Positions 24,923-34,151 of a DNA stretch of 64,000 nucleotides are shown here, in pieces (positions within the stretch are counted from its first letter, which is position 1; every line of letters begins with the position of its first letter). This DNA is from Nocardia sp. alder85J. Lineage in GTDB: Bacteria > Actinomycetota > Actinomycetes > Mycobacteriales > Mycobacteriaceae. A program made the position numbers and the translations under genes. The stretch lies in NCBI RefSeq assembly GCF_020176955.2, contig NZ_JAIUCZ020000011.1:186001-250000 (forward strand), in the 5' to 3' direction. The notes below the pieces were generated by a model, which was given only the letters and a program-made list of their open reading frames with translations, did not search any database and was not told the origin of the DNA.

Positions 24923-25875
24923 TCACGGGCGTCCGAACACCGCGTTCCAGGGACGTTGCCCGTCCGCGACCGGGGCGGCCGACGAAACCCCTTCCGCCCC
25001 CAGCACTTCCGCGATCAGGTCGGCGAGCCGGCGCACCGCCGGATGGGGGACCGTGGCGGGCCAGGCCGCCGACATGCGGCGGATCAGCGGGTGATCGCGT
25101 AACGGCCGCCACACCACCCGGGTCTCCTTGCGCGCCACCGCGCCCTGCTCGAAGGCCACGCCGTGGCCGGAAAGCACCTGACCCAGCACGAATTCCGGAT
25201 TGCGGGCGTGCACCACGCGGACCGGCCGGAAGCCGTGCTCCCAGCAGGTGCGCAGGGTGGTGTCGTAGAGGTCCGGCGCCGCCGCGCGGGGAAACAGCAC
25301 CAGGCCCTCGCCGGCCAGGTCGGCGAGGGTGAGTTCCGGGCGGGTGGCCAGCGGGGAATCGCGGGGGAGGACCACGCCGAGCGGGGTTTCGATCACCGGG
25401 CCCAGTTCCAGTCCGAGCACGTCCACCGGGTGCTGGAGCAGCCCGGCGTCGAGTTCGCGCTCGGCGAGCAGCCGGAGTTGTTCGGCGGTGCTGAGTTCCA
25501 GCAGATCCAGCCGGACCTCCGGATATCGCTGCCGGAAGCCGGTGAGCAGCGCCGCGAGGATCCGGCCCGGCAGTTCTGGCGGCACCCCGACGCGCAGCGC
25601 GTCCATTCGCCCCGATGTGCCTTGCCCACCAGGGTTTTCGCCCGATCCCAGCGGGCCAGCAGGTCGCGGGATTCGGCGAGCAGGATCTGACCTGCCTCGG
25701 TGAGTTCCGCGCCGCGCCGGCCGCGGTCGAACAGCCGCGCGCCGAGGTCCCGCTCGAGTTCCCGGATGCGCTGGCTCAGCGGTGGCTGCGCGATGCCCAG
25801 CCGTTCGGCGGCCCGGCCGAAATGCCGCTCCTCGGCGACCACGACGAAGTAGCGGAGTTTGCGCAGGGGGTCCAC
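24923..25875 (-). pseudogene. LysR-family regulator interrupted by a single-base frameshift
   Basis: From GTG 25875 the frame encodes a LysR helix-turn-helix (VDPLRKLRYFVVVAEERHFGRAAERLGIAQPPLSQRIRELE...) up to VGKAHRGEW near 25606. The effector domain (MDALRVGVPPELPGRILAALL...) continues in the next frame to the stop at 24923. Adding one A to GAATGG (making GAAATGG) at ~25606 would join the halves into a normal ~316-residue LysR protein. It is therefore either a recent pseudogene or a sequencing deletion; programmed frameshifting is unlikely because no slippery site is seen. It is divergent from the lipoprotein gene, its probable target. Confidence 0.8.
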
Positions 25876-25884
25876 CCTGCGACG

Positions 25885-25900
25885 ATATCGGTTTCGATAT
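25885..25900. promoter_or_regulatory. Inverted repeat in the LysR/MBL-lipoprotein intergenic region
   Basis: ATATCG-GTTT-CGATAT, perfect 6-bp arms with a 4-bp centre, lies 10 bp upstream of the LysR start and about 60 bp upstream of the divergent gene. It fits the size and location of a LysR-type autoregulatory site and is strikingly AT-rich for this DNA. Confidence 0.5.
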
Positions 25901-25959
25901 GGCCCGGCCGCTGGATCGGTCTTGGACGGCCGGGCCGTTGCCGTGTTTCGTTGTCCGGC

Positions 25960-26931
25960 ATGAGAGATTCGACGTTTCCCGGCACGGGGCCGACCCGGCG
26001 AGCGCTCCTCGGCGCGGGGGCCGCCGCCGCGACCGCACTGCTGGCCGCGTGTGCGAGCGGCGGCCCGGCCCCGGGACCTGCGACCACACCCGGGGTCACC
26101 CTGAGCTGGTGGGGCAACAACGGCTGGGAGATCCGCGCGGGCGCTCGGACCGTCCTCATCGATCCGTGGCTGACCCGCTTCAAGACCGGTACGTACACCC
26201 CGCAGGGCGCCGATCCGAGGTCGCCGCTGTCGGTGGACACCGCGCTGATCGACTCGTATCTGGATTCCGGCCGGCTGCGCGCCGACCACATCCTGGTCAC
26301 CCACGGCCACTACGACCACCTGACCGATGTGCCGTATCTGGCGCAGCGGACCGGCGCGACGGTGCTCGGTACCGAGACCCATCTCACTCTGATGGCCGCG
26401 CTCGGCGCTCCCGAGAATCAACTCGCGCTGGTCACCGGGGGTGAGGAGCTGGACTTCGACGGCTATTCGATCCGGGTGCTGCGGTCGCTGCACTCCGAGA
26501 TCGGGCCGCGTACCCAGATCCCCTACCCCGGCACCAGACCCGGCTACCCGGCGACGAAACCGCCACGGCCGGAAGTGATCTCCGATCTGGTGGAGGGTGG
26601 CACCCTGGCCTACCAGGTGACCGTCGGCGCGACGAGCGTGCTGAACTTCGGCGGCGCCAACTACATCGAATCCGAACTGGCCGGACTGCGCCCGGACGTA
26701 CTGCTGCTCCCGACCGGCGGCGCGCGGGTGCACGACTACGTCGCCCGCCTGCTGCGAATCCTCGGCCACCCGCGCTGGGTACTGCCCACGCACTGGGACG
26801 ATTTCGACCTTCCCCTGGGTGAACCCGCCCGTGACGCCGGTGGTCTGGAACCGCTGCGGAAGGCGGTCGCCGCAGCGGATCCGAGCGCGCGATTCCGAGT
26901 GCCCGCCCACGTGGAGACCATCACCTTCTGA
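25960..26931 (+). CDS. Metallo-beta-lactamase-fold lipoprotein with Tat-type signal
   Basis: The 323-residue product begins with a twin-arginine signal (TRRALLGAGAAAATALLAAC) whose lipobox (LAAC) predicts lipid anchoring on the outer face of the membrane. The mature part is an MBL fold of the UlaG/L-ascorbate lactonase-like type: WWGNNGWEI and VLIDPWLT strands, then the THGHYDH metal motif near residue 112, and C-terminal LPTHWDDF. Substrate unknown. It is divergent from the broken LysR gene, which probably controlled it. Confidence 0.83.
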   Translation: MRDSTFPGTGPTRRALLGAGAAAATALLAACASGGPAPGPATTPGVTLSWWGNNGWEIRAGARTVLIDPWLTRFKTGTYTPQGADPRSPLSVDTALIDSYLDSGRLRADHILVTHGHYDHLTDVPYLAQRTGATVLGTETHLTLMAALGAPENQLALVTGGEELDFDGYSIRVLRSLHSEIGPRTQIPYPGTRPGYPATKPPRPEVISDLVEGGTLAYQVTVGATSVLNFGGANYIESELAGLRPDVLLLPTGGARVHDYVARLLRILGHPRWVLPTHWDDFDLPLGEPARDAGGLEPLRKAVAAADPSARFRVPAHVETITF

Positions 26932-27010
26932 CTCCCCGGATGTCGTTCGACACTCGATAATGTTGCTGGGCAGCACCTTCGGGGTACACCGCCGGTATCC
27001 GAGGCCAATC

Positions 27011-27042
27011 CGTCCGGCTGCCGGGGCCGTGGTCGCCGGACG
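27011..27042. terminator. Possible hairpin terminator
   Basis: CGTCCGGC (27011-27018) and GCCGGACG (27035-27042) form a perfect 8-bp stem around a 16-nt loop in the gap between the convergent MBL lipoprotein and PEBP genes. It directly abuts the PEBP stop codon. No T tract is present. Confidence 0.4.
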
Positions 27043-27672
27043 CTAGCGCTGGGCGGTGACGACCATGCGGGCGTATCCGATGATGTGGCTGTACATCGAG
27101 AACGTGGCCAGGGCCGGTGGGGTCGCGGCGGGCAGGCCCAGGGTCGGGACGTCCAGCGCCAGTACGGTGATCCGATAGTGGTGGGCCGGGTCGCCGGTCG
27201 GCGGGCAGGGGCCCTGGTAGCCGGTGGTGCCGGCGTCGCCGGTGCCGGCGACCGCGGCCGTGGCGACGGCGTCCGGAGCCGCTCCGGCGGTGGCGGGGAT
27301 GTCCCAGGCCAGCCAGTGCCAGAATCCGTTGCCGGTCGGTGCGTCCGGGTCGAACATGGTCACCGCGAAGCTGCGGGTACCGGTGGGGGCTGCGGTCCAT
27401 TGCAGTCGCGGTGCGTGTCCGCCGCCGGTGCAGCCGAACGAGTTCGCCAGCTCGTCGGCCGGAAAGGACTGTCCGTCACGAACATCGGGGCTGGTAACGT
27501 GGAAAGTGGCCACACCGGTGGGTATTCCGGATCGGATCTGGTTGGCATCGGGGCTGGGGCTGGGGCTCGCCGTGGCCGGCGTGGCGGCGGGGTGGCTGCC
27601 GCTCCCGCATGCGGCGGCGAAGGCCACCAGCGGGGTGGCGATGATCGCGGTGATGCGGACCAGGGGTCGCAC
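27043..27672 (-). CDS. YbhB/YbcL-type PEBP-family lipoprotein
   Basis: The 209-residue protein has a lipoprotein signal (LVAFAAACGSG, Cys near residue 20), then a Pro/Ser linker and a phosphatidylethanolamine-binding-protein domain. The ligand-site motifs are FAVTMFDPDAPTGNGFWHWLAWDIP and GTTGYQGPCPPTGDPAHHY. YbhB-like PEBPs are of unclear role in bacteria (Raf-kinase-inhibitor homologs). GTG 27672 follows GAAGGAGC, a strong ribosome-binding site that decides the start. It is divergent from an XRE regulator. Confidence 0.88.
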   Translation of the reverse strand: MRPLVRITAIIATPLVAFAAACGSGSHPAATPATASPSPSPDANQIRSGIPTGVATFHVTSPDVRDGQSFPADELANSFGCTGGGHAPRLQWTAAPTGTRSFAVTMFDPDAPTGNGFWHWLAWDIPATAGAAPDAVATAAVAGTGDAGTTGYQGPCPPTGDPAHHYRITVLALDVPTLGLPAATPPALATFSMYSHIIGYARMVVTAQR

Positions 27673-27810
27673 GACTGCTCCTTCGGTTGCTGTTCGAATA
27701 CTGGAACGATCGTCTCGCTGTATGGGATCTCCGGGAAGGCTGCGCGCATCCTGGTATTCCGGCTGCCACCCGGCGGACCGGCGCGGATCGGGCTGCGCGA
27801 TGATGGACCG

Positions 27811-28662
27811 GTGAGTACGGCGGGACGCGAGACGGAGCTGGGATCTTTCCTGCGTGCCATGCGGAACCGGGTGCGGCCGGAGGAGGTCGGATTGCCCTGC
27901 TCCGGTCACCGCCGCACCCCCGGCCTGCGCCGTCAGGAGGTCGCCGAGCTCGCGGCGGTCAGCATCGACTGGTACATCCGCCTGGAACAGGGACGGGTCG
28001 GCGTGCCCGGTTCGGCGGTGCTCGACGGTATCGCCGACGCGCTGCGGCTGACGTCCGCCGAACGCACCCACCTGCATCTGATCGCCCGCGGCGAGGCGCC
28101 CCCGCAGGCCCGGCGCCCGGCCGCGGTGCGGCCGTCGCTGCGGGTGATCCTCGACGGGCTGGCCGCCCTGCCCGGTTATGTGGTCGACCATCGGTTCGAG
28201 GTGCTGGCGCACAACGAGGCGGCCGCCGCCCTGTTCGGCGACGACTTCGGCACCGGGCCGGCCGCCAACACCGCGCGCCTGCTGTTCCTCGACCCGGCGG
28301 TCCGCCGCTCCCATGTGAACTGGGAACAGATCGCCCGCGAGACGGTCGGTAACCTGCGGGTCAACCTCGCCCGCTACCCCGGCGACACCGGCCTGCGCGC
28401 GCTGATCGACGAATTGAACAGCGCCAGTGCGGAATTCGCTGCCTGGTGGCGCGACCACACGGTCCGTGAGCGCGCGCACGGCACCAAGACGATCCGCCTC
28501 CCGCAGGGCGATCTGACCGTCGCCTACGACAACTTCGCCGCCCAGGACGATTCCGGCCAGACCCTCGCGGTGGTCACCCCGGTCGACGAGGCCGCCGCCC
28601 GCATTCTCGACAGCCTGATCGCCGTCCGCCTCGCCACGGTCCGCTTGCCCGCGGCGGGCTGA
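27811..28662 (+). CDS. XRE-family regulator with MmyB-like ligand-binding domain
   Basis: The 283-residue protein has an N-terminal helix-turn-helix (residues ~8-80; RTPGLRRQEVAELAAVSIDWYIRLEQGR) and a C-terminal MmyB-like PAS-type domain (residues ~95-280; LPGYVVDHRFEVLAHNEAAAALFG, WRDHTVRE...KTIRLPQGDLTVAYDNF). These regulators usually control an adjacent oxidoreductase gene. Here the neighbours are the divergent PEBP lipoprotein and, two genes downstream, a quinone-oxidoreductase-like enzyme. The start is GTG 27811. Confidence 0.88.
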   Translation: MSTAGRETELGSFLRAMRNRVRPEEVGLPCSGHRRTPGLRRQEVAELAAVSIDWYIRLEQGRVGVPGSAVLDGIADALRLTSAERTHLHLIARGEAPPQARRPAAVRPSLRVILDGLAALPGYVVDHRFEVLAHNEAAAALFGDDFGTGPAANTARLLFLDPAVRRSHVNWEQIARETVGNLRVNLARYPGDTGLRALIDELNSASAEFAAWWRDHTVRERAHGTKTIRLPQGDLTVAYDNFAAQDDSGQTLAVVTPVDEAAARILDSLIAVRLATVRLPAAG

Positions 28663-28798
28663 ACTCCACCGCAGGGATCTGTTCGACCGACCGGTCTTCC
28701 GGTAACGCCCTGCGGCGCGCGGACGCACCCAGTAGGGTTTGCGCGAAAGAAGGGTGCTGTGTGGGGGCCCGGGTGGGCGCGGCCGAGACGACATCGAG

Positions 28799-29200
28799 GT
28801 GGGACTGGTGGATTCGGGGGATTCCGCGCGATTCGCGCGGGCCCGGATGGGGCGGTTGCTGGACTTTCCGGTGGCGATCGGGTCGATGGCGGGACTGGTG
28901 GTGTTCGGTGCGGCCGGACTGACCGCGATTCACGATCGGGCCTGGCTTCCGGCGGTGCTGTCCGGACTGCTGGCGATCCCGTGCGCGCTGGTCGTGCTGG
29001 TCAACATCGTCGTCGAGACCGCCGGATATCTGGCCGGATGGCTGGCGGCCGCGGTCGTGGTGCTCGCGCTGCCCTTGCTGCCGGTTCCCGCGGTCCGGCG
29101 CTGGGTGGGCCGGATCATGCAGCAGCACAACGTGTTCGGATGCGCGGAGCCGGACCGGCCGATCGGGTACGGCCCCGGGATACGGCCGCCGTATCGCTGA
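28799..29200 (+). CDS. Small membrane protein of unknown function
   Basis: The ~133-residue product has two to three hydrophobic helices (VAIGSMAGLVVFGAAGLTAI, AVLSGLLAIPCALVVLVNIVV, LAGWLAAAVVVLALPLLPV) and a short polar C-terminus. No family was recognised. The start is uncertain: a TAGGGT -10-like box (28733-28738) and an AGAAGG sequence (28748-28753) lie upstream, but no well-spaced start codon in this frame follows them. GTG 28799 is the first sensible one, and GTG 28808 is possible. Confidence 0.6.
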   Translation: MGLVDSGDSARFARARMGRLLDFPVAIGSMAGLVVFGAAGLTAIHDRAWLPAVLSGLLAIPCALVVLVNIVVETAGYLAGWLAAAVVVLALPLLPVPAVRRWVGRIMQQHNVFGCAEPDRPIGYGPGIRPPYR

Positions 29201-29287
29201 GTCCGTGCGGCGGGCCGGGAATATCCGGCCGTCCGGGTACGTTCGGTCTCGGGCGAAACGATGTTTCCCGATCCGGAAGGTGCAACT

Positions 29288-30196
29288 ATGGCGCGGGCGG
29301 TCAGGTTCGATCGGTACGGCGATGTCGATGTGCTGGACGTCGTCGAGGTGCCGGACCCGGTGGCGGGTCCGGGGCAAGTGGTGGTCGCGGTGCTCGCGGC
29401 CGGGATCAATCCGGGCGAGTCGAAGATCCGCCAGGGGTTGCTGCACGATCGGTGGCCCGCGACGTTCCCGTCCGGGCAGGGCAGTGATTTCGCGGGCCGG
29501 GTGGTGGCGGTCGGCGAGGGCGTCGGCGGTCTGGAACCCGGCGCCGAGGTGATCGGCTTCACCGACGAGCGGGCCAGTCACGCAACGCATGTCGTGGTGC
29601 CGTTCGAGCAGCTGACGCCGAAGCCGGCGGATCTGCCCTGGCCGGTGGCGGGTTCGCTGTACGTCGCGGGGACCACCGCGTTCGCGACGGTGCGGGCGGT
29701 GCGCGCGGAGGCCGGTGAGGTGGTCGCGGTGTCCGGCGCGGCGGGCGGCGTGGGATCGATCGCGGTGCAGTTGTTGCGGGCGCGCGGTGCGACGGTCGTC
29801 GCGATCGCCGGGCCGGCGAACCACGACCGGTTGCGCGCGCTCGGCGCGATTCCGGTCGCCTACGGTGACGGGCTCGCCGAGCGGCTGCCCGCCGACATCG
29901 ACGCGTTCATCGACACCCATGGCGACGGCTACGTGGACCTGGCGCTGAACATCGGCGTGAAACCCGACCGCATCGACACCATCGCCGACTTCGCCGCCGT
30001 GGAGAAGTACCATGTCCGCAGCGACGGCAATGCGGCCGCGGGCACCATCGATGTGGTTGCGGCACTGGCGGATCTGGTCGTCGACGGCACCCTGGAGATC
30101 CCGATCGCCGCCACCTATCCGCTCGAACTGGTCCGGGATGCCTTCCGCGATCTGGAGGGCGGCCACACTCACGGCAAGATCGTGCTGCGGCCCTGA
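29288..30196 (+). CDS. NADP-dependent quinone oxidoreductase-like MDR enzyme
   Basis: The 302-residue member of the zinc-free medium-chain dehydrogenase/reductase family has an N-terminal GroES-like domain and a Rossmann domain whose nucleotide motif is SGAAGGVGSIAVQ (near residue 150). No catalytic or structural zinc cysteines are present, which fits quinone or enone reductases. ATG 29288 is preceded by GGAAGG at 29275-29280. It is likely transcribed alone. Confidence 0.87.
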   Translation: MARAVRFDRYGDVDVLDVVEVPDPVAGPGQVVVAVLAAGINPGESKIRQGLLHDRWPATFPSGQGSDFAGRVVAVGEGVGGLEPGAEVIGFTDERASHATHVVVPFEQLTPKPADLPWPVAGSLYVAGTTAFATVRAVRAEAGEVVAVSGAAGGVGSIAVQLLRARGATVVAIAGPANHDRLRALGAIPVAYGDGLAERLPADIDAFIDTHGDGYVDLALNIGVKPDRIDTIADFAAVEKYHVRSDGNAAAGTIDVVAALADLVVDGTLEIPIAATYPLELVRDAFRDLEGGHTHGKIVLRP

Positions 30197-30290
30197 GGTC
30201 CGCGGCGCCACCGGGCCCATGACAGACGTCACGGCAGGTTCGTGACGCTCGGGCCGGGTACGGCGCCGCCGGGCGGGTGACAGTGGAGGC

Positions 30291-31226
30291 ATGACCTCAT
30301 CGATCACGGCCCGCCCGGCGGACCGGCCCGGTATCGGGCCGGCCATCGAGATCCGCGGGCTCACCAAGAGTTTCCACACCCGGGCCGGTGTCGTCCGGGC
30401 CGTCGACGGCCTCGACCTGGTCGTCGGCCCGGGGGAGATCGTGGCCTTCCTCGGCCCCAACGGGGCCGGCAAGTCGACCACCATCGACATGCTGCTGGGA
30501 CTGCTGCACCCGGACGCCGGGCAGATCCGGGTGTTCGGCGGCACGCCCGGCAATGCCATTGCGGCGGGCCGCATCTCGGCCGTGCTGCAATCCGGCGGCC
30601 TGCTGCCGGATCTGACGGTCGCCGAGACCGTGCGCCTGGTGGCCGTGCTGCACGCCTCGCCCCGGCCGGTCGCGGAAGTGCTGGCGCGGGCCGGGATCTC
30701 GGACATCGCCGACCGGCTGGTCGGCAAGTGCTCCGGTGGTCAGCGGCAACGGCTGCGGTTCGCGCTGGCGCTGCTGCCGGATCCGGATCTGCTGGTGCTC
30801 GACGAGCCCACCACCGGCATGGATGTCGAAGGGCGGCGCGAGTTCTGGAACGCCATCCGCCGCGACGCCGGTGACGGCCGCACGGTCCTGTTCGCCACCC
30901 ACTACCTCGACGAGGCCGACGCCTATGCCGACCGGATCGTGCTGGTGCGCAACGGAACCGTGGTCGCCGACGGCAGCGCCGCCGCGGTCAGGAACCTCGC
31001 CGCCGGGCGCACCCTCAGCGCCACCCTGCCCGGCGCCGACCGGGCGCGGCTGTCGGAGATCCCCGGCGTGGACCGGGTGGAGCAGCGCGGCGACCGAATC
31101 ATCGTGCACGCCAAGGATTCCGATGCCGTCGCGCGCTATCTGCTGACCGCCACCGCCGCCGTCGACCTGGAGATCACCGCCCGCACCCTCGAGGACGCGT
31201 TCCTCGCCCTCACCGGAGACAACTGA
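30291..31226 (+). CDS. ABC transporter ATP-binding protein
   Basis: The 311-residue ATPase has Walker A GPNGAGKST (near residue 60), signature CSGGQRQRLRFALAL, Walker B LLVLDEPTTGMD and an H-loop in FATHYLDEAD. A C-terminal ~80-residue extension is typical of drug- or antibiotic-exporting ABC-2 systems (DrrA/NatA type). One nucleotide separates it from the permease gene. It begins a four-gene set with the permease, a histidine kinase and a response regulator. Confidence 0.93.
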   Translation: MTSSITARPADRPGIGPAIEIRGLTKSFHTRAGVVRAVDGLDLVVGPGEIVAFLGPNGAGKSTTIDMLLGLLHPDAGQIRVFGGTPGNAIAAGRISAVLQSGGLLPDLTVAETVRLVAVLHASPRPVAEVLARAGISDIADRLVGKCSGGQRQRLRFALALLPDPDLLVLDEPTTGMDVEGRREFWNAIRRDAGDGRTVLFATHYLDEADAYADRIVLVRNGTVVADGSAAAVRNLAAGRTLSATLPGADRARLSEIPGVDRVEQRGDRIIVHAKDSDAVARYLLTATAAVDLEITARTLEDAFLALTGDN

Positions 31227-31227
31227 C

Positions 31228-32001
31228 ATGACCGTGCTCGACACCCGGCCCGCCCGGCGGCTTCCCGGCGGCCTCAGCCCCGGTTTCCTGGCGCTGGAAC
31301 TGCGCCGCATGCTGCGCAACCGCCGCACCATGCTGTTCACGCTGCTGATCCCCACCCTGTTCTTCACCATCTTTGGACTGCAATCCAACTTCCGCACAAC
31401 GACTTTCGGATCGGGCAATGTCACCGCGTACGTCATGGTCTCGATGGCCGTGTACGGCGCGATGCTCGCCACCACCAGCGGCGGCGCCATGGTGGCCGTG
31501 GAACGCGCGCACGGCTGGAGCCGGCAGTTGCGGCTGACCCCGCTGCGGCCGGCCGCCTACATCGCCACCAAGATGATCGTGGCGATGACGCTGGGGCTGG
31601 TCTCGGTGACGGTGGTGTTCGTCGCCGGCGGCTTCGTCGGCGCGCGGCTGCCCGCCGGCGCCTGGGCGGGCTGTTTCGCGCTGGCCTGGCTGGGCTCGCT
31701 GGTCTTCGCCGCGTTCGGCCTGTTCGTGGGCTATCTGCTGCCGTCGGAGAACGTGATGCAGATCGTCGGCCCGGTGCTGGCGGCACTGGCGTTCGGCGGC
31801 GGCCTGTTCACCCCGTTGCACGGCTGGTTCGCCACCGTCTCGAAGGTGTTCCCCACCAACGGCATCGCCACCCTCGCGCGGCTGCCGTTCGCCGGCACGA
31901 GCGCGGCCTCGATCGTGCTCGCGCTGCTCAACATCCTCGTCTGGACGGCGGTTTTCGCAGGTGGCGCCGCCCTGCTGTTCCGCCGCGACACCGCCCGATG
32001 A
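31228..32001 (+). CDS. ABC-2 type transporter permease
   Basis: The 257-residue membrane protein has about six helices (TMLFTLLIPTLFFTIFGL; VMVSMAVYGAMLATTSGGAMV; MIVAMTLGLVSVTVVFVAGGF; FALAWLGSLVFAAFGLFVGYLL and others). The layout fits ABC-2 half permeases such as those of bacteriocin- or lipid-flipping systems. It probably dimerises and pairs with the ATPase just upstream. The substrate is unknown. Confidence 0.9.
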   Translation: MTVLDTRPARRLPGGLSPGFLALELRRMLRNRRTMLFTLLIPTLFFTIFGLQSNFRTTTFGSGNVTAYVMVSMAVYGAMLATTSGGAMVAVERAHGWSRQLRLTPLRPAAYIATKMIVAMTLGLVSVTVVFVAGGFVGARLPAGAWAGCFALAWLGSLVFAAFGLFVGYLLPSENVMQIVGPVLAALAFGGGLFTPLHGWFATVSKVFPTNGIATLARLPFAGTSAASIVLALLNILVWTAVFAGGAALLFRRDTAR

Positions 32002-32152
32002 GGCAGTACCCACCGGCCACCGGTCCGCATCCCGTGGGCCGGTGCGGTAGCGTGCGCGATCGTGGGCAGCGCGGCCGGGCCGGTGCGAGGATGAGGAACC
32101 GGCTCGCCGCGCTGCCCCGGCACGGACGCGCCCGATCGGAGTGGAGGTAGCC

Positions 32153-33349
32153 GTGCCGACGCCGCTGGCGGGCCTGCCGCTGCGGTGGTCCCGGTTGCTG
32201 GACCGGGCCGCCGAGCGGTCGGCCGACCGGGGTCCGCGTACGATGCGGCAGCCCAGCGCCGGCGCCGTCCTCGGCGCCGGGATGGCCGTCGTCTGGTTGC
32301 TGTATCTGATCCCGCCGATCCGGCAGCTGTGGATCCACGGGCACGAACTGCGGGCCGGATGTGCGAGCGCCGTCGTGATCGCCTACGGCCTCGTGATCGC
32401 CAACGCGCTGACGAGCCGTCGCGAGGCGGACTGGGAGGACGGTCGGCAGCCACCGGCCCGTGCCGTCGCCTGGGTGCGGCTGGGTGCGCTGGCGGTCCTG
32501 TTCGGGATCGACCTGGCGGTGCTGGGTGCCCCGGCGGCGTCCACGGCGCTGTATATCGCCGTGGTCGCGATGTTCGTGCTGCCGCCGCGGCAGTCCGGCA
32601 TCGTCGCCTTCGCGGTGGGGGTGCTGTTCCTCGCGATGGCGCTGCTGCCCGCGACGCGGCTGGGCAGCAGGGCGGTCATCATGGCCCTGATCCCGTCGGT
32701 GATCTGGTTCGGGCGTGAGATCGGCGCTCGGAGTGAGCAGTTGCGCGTGCTGGCCCGGCGTCAGCAGGCCGAACTGGCGATCAGCGAGGAGCGCAATCGG
32801 GTGGCCCGCGACGTGCACGACATCCTGGGCCATTCGCTCACCGTGATCACGGTGAAAACCGAACTGGCGCAACGACTGCTGGACCTGGATCCGGATCGGG
32901 CGCGAGCCGAGCTGGCCGACGTCGAGCGGCTGGCCCGGGAGGCGCTGGCCGGGGTGCGCGACACCGTCGGCGGCCTGCGTGAGGTCGGTCTCGCCGGGGA
33001 ACTCGCCAACGCCCGCACCGCCCTGCACGCCGCGGGTATCGTCGCCGAACTGCCGGACGCCGAGGTACCCGGCGCCCGCGGCATCGTCTTCGGCTGGGTG
33101 CTGCGCGAGGCCGTCACGAATGTGGTGCGGCACAGTCGTGCCCGGCACTGCCGGGTCGTGGTGACCCCCGCCGCCATCGAGATCACCGACGACGGCGACG
33201 GATCGGCGGCCACGGTCCGCTTCGGATCCGGCCTGCGCGGCCTGCGCGACCGGGTGCGCGCCGCCGGGGGCGCCCTCGCCCTCACCACACCCCCCGGCGG
33301 CGGCCTGCGACTGGCCGCCACCTTCGACGACGAGAGCGATGCCCGATGA
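32153..33349 (+). CDS. Sensor histidine kinase (NarL/DesK type)
   Basis: The 398-residue kinase has an N-terminal membrane domain of four to six helices (residues ~35-190) without a large extracellular loop, a HisKA_3 dimerisation helix with the phospho-acceptor H222 in ERNRVARDVHDILGHSL, and a HATPase domain (REAVTNVVRHS; DDGDG; GSGLRGLRDRV). GTG 32153 was chosen because GGAGG at 32143-32147 is correctly spaced; the GTG at 32141 overlaps that site. It overlaps the response regulator by 4 nt. The arrangement suggests that it senses membrane stress or the transporter's substrate and controls the ABC genes. Confidence 0.92.
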   Translation: MPTPLAGLPLRWSRLLDRAAERSADRGPRTMRQPSAGAVLGAGMAVVWLLYLIPPIRQLWIHGHELRAGCASAVVIAYGLVIANALTSRREADWEDGRQPPARAVAWVRLGALAVLFGIDLAVLGAPAASTALYIAVVAMFVLPPRQSGIVAFAVGVLFLAMALLPATRLGSRAVIMALIPSVIWFGREIGARSEQLRVLARRQQAELAISEERNRVARDVHDILGHSLTVITVKTELAQRLLDLDPDRARAELADVERLAREALAGVRDTVGGLREVGLAGELANARTALHAAGIVAELPDAEVPGARGIVFGWVLREAVTNVVRHSRARHCRVVVTPAAIEITDDGDGSAATVRFGSGLRGLRDRVRAAGGALALTTPPGGGLRLAATFDDESDAR

Positions 33350-33951
33350 TCCGCTTGCTGCTGGCCGACGATCAGGCGCTGGTGCGCGGTGCGCTGGCGG
33401 CCCTGCTCGGGCTGGAACCGGATCTGGAGGTGGTCGCCGAGGTCGGCCGCGGGGACGAGGTGCTCGCCGCCGTCGAGCGCAGCGCCCCGGACGTGGTGCT
33501 GCTGGACGTGGAAATGCCGGGCCTGGACGGCATCTCGGCCGCCGGACAGGTGCACGCGCGCTTCCCGGAGGTGCGCATCCTGATGGTCACCACCTTCGGC
33601 CGCCCCGGCTACCTGCGCCGCGCGATCGACGCCGGCGCCGACGGATTCATCGTGAAGGACACTCCCGCAAGGGAACTGGCCGACGCCGTGCGTCGCGTAC
33701 AGCTGGGCCTGCGAGTGGTGGACCCGGCACTGGCCGCCGAAACCCTCACCGCTGGAACATCTCCGCTGACCGTCCGGGAACGCGAGGTCCTGGCCGCGGC
33801 CGCCGGCGGCGGCACCGCCGCCGCGATCGCCGCCCGCCTGCATCTGTCCGAGGGCACCGTCCGCAACCACCTCTCGGCCGCGATCGGCAAGACCGGCAGC
33901 CGCACCCGCGCCGAGGCCGTCCGCGCCGCCGAACGACTGGGCTGGTTGTAG
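33346..33951 (+). CDS. Response regulator (NarL/LuxR type)
   Basis: The 201-residue protein has a receiver domain with acidic residues D8/D9, phospho-acceptor D54 in VVLLDVEMPG and the conserved Lys in VKD near residue 104. A LuxR-type helix-turn-helix follows (LTVREREVLAAAAGGGTAAAIAARLHLSEGTVRNHLSAAIGKTG). It is partner to the upstream kinase, with ATGA overlap. The expected target is the ABC transporter operon. Confidence 0.93.
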   Translation: MIRLLLADDQALVRGALAALLGLEPDLEVVAEVGRGDEVLAAVERSAPDVVLLDVEMPGLDGISAAGQVHARFPEVRILMVTTFGRPGYLRRAIDAGADGFIVKDTPARELADAVRRVQLGLRVVDPALAAETLTAGTSPLTVREREVLAAAAGGGTAAAIAARLHLSEGTVRNHLSAAIGKTGSRTRAEAVRAAERLGWL

Positions 33952-34151
33952 GCCCCAGGGCAGGCGTAGGTTCGGATGGCTGCCGTCGAGTCCTGTACCG
34001 GCTCGGTCGTTTTCGGCGATCCTGTTGCGGCCGCCGCGGGAGTGACGAACTCACCTCCGGCCGCGGCCGACGAGGCCGGGCGCCGCGCGGTACGCCACGG
34101 CTCACGGCCGTCCGGCGGACCGGCCTCCTCGAGTGCGCCGGCCGGTGTGGC

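Noticed and set aside
28759..29487. Alternative frame overlapping the small membrane protein
   Set aside because: It starts near a good AGAAGG sequence, but its translation is Gly/Arg-rich with no hydrophobic or domain pattern. The other frame has clean membrane helices.
34026..34068. GC-rich imperfect hairpin between the response regulator and TPM gene stops
   Set aside because: Pairing is interrupted by several mismatches and bulges, so it is not better than chance for this composition. The position between convergent genes is the only support.
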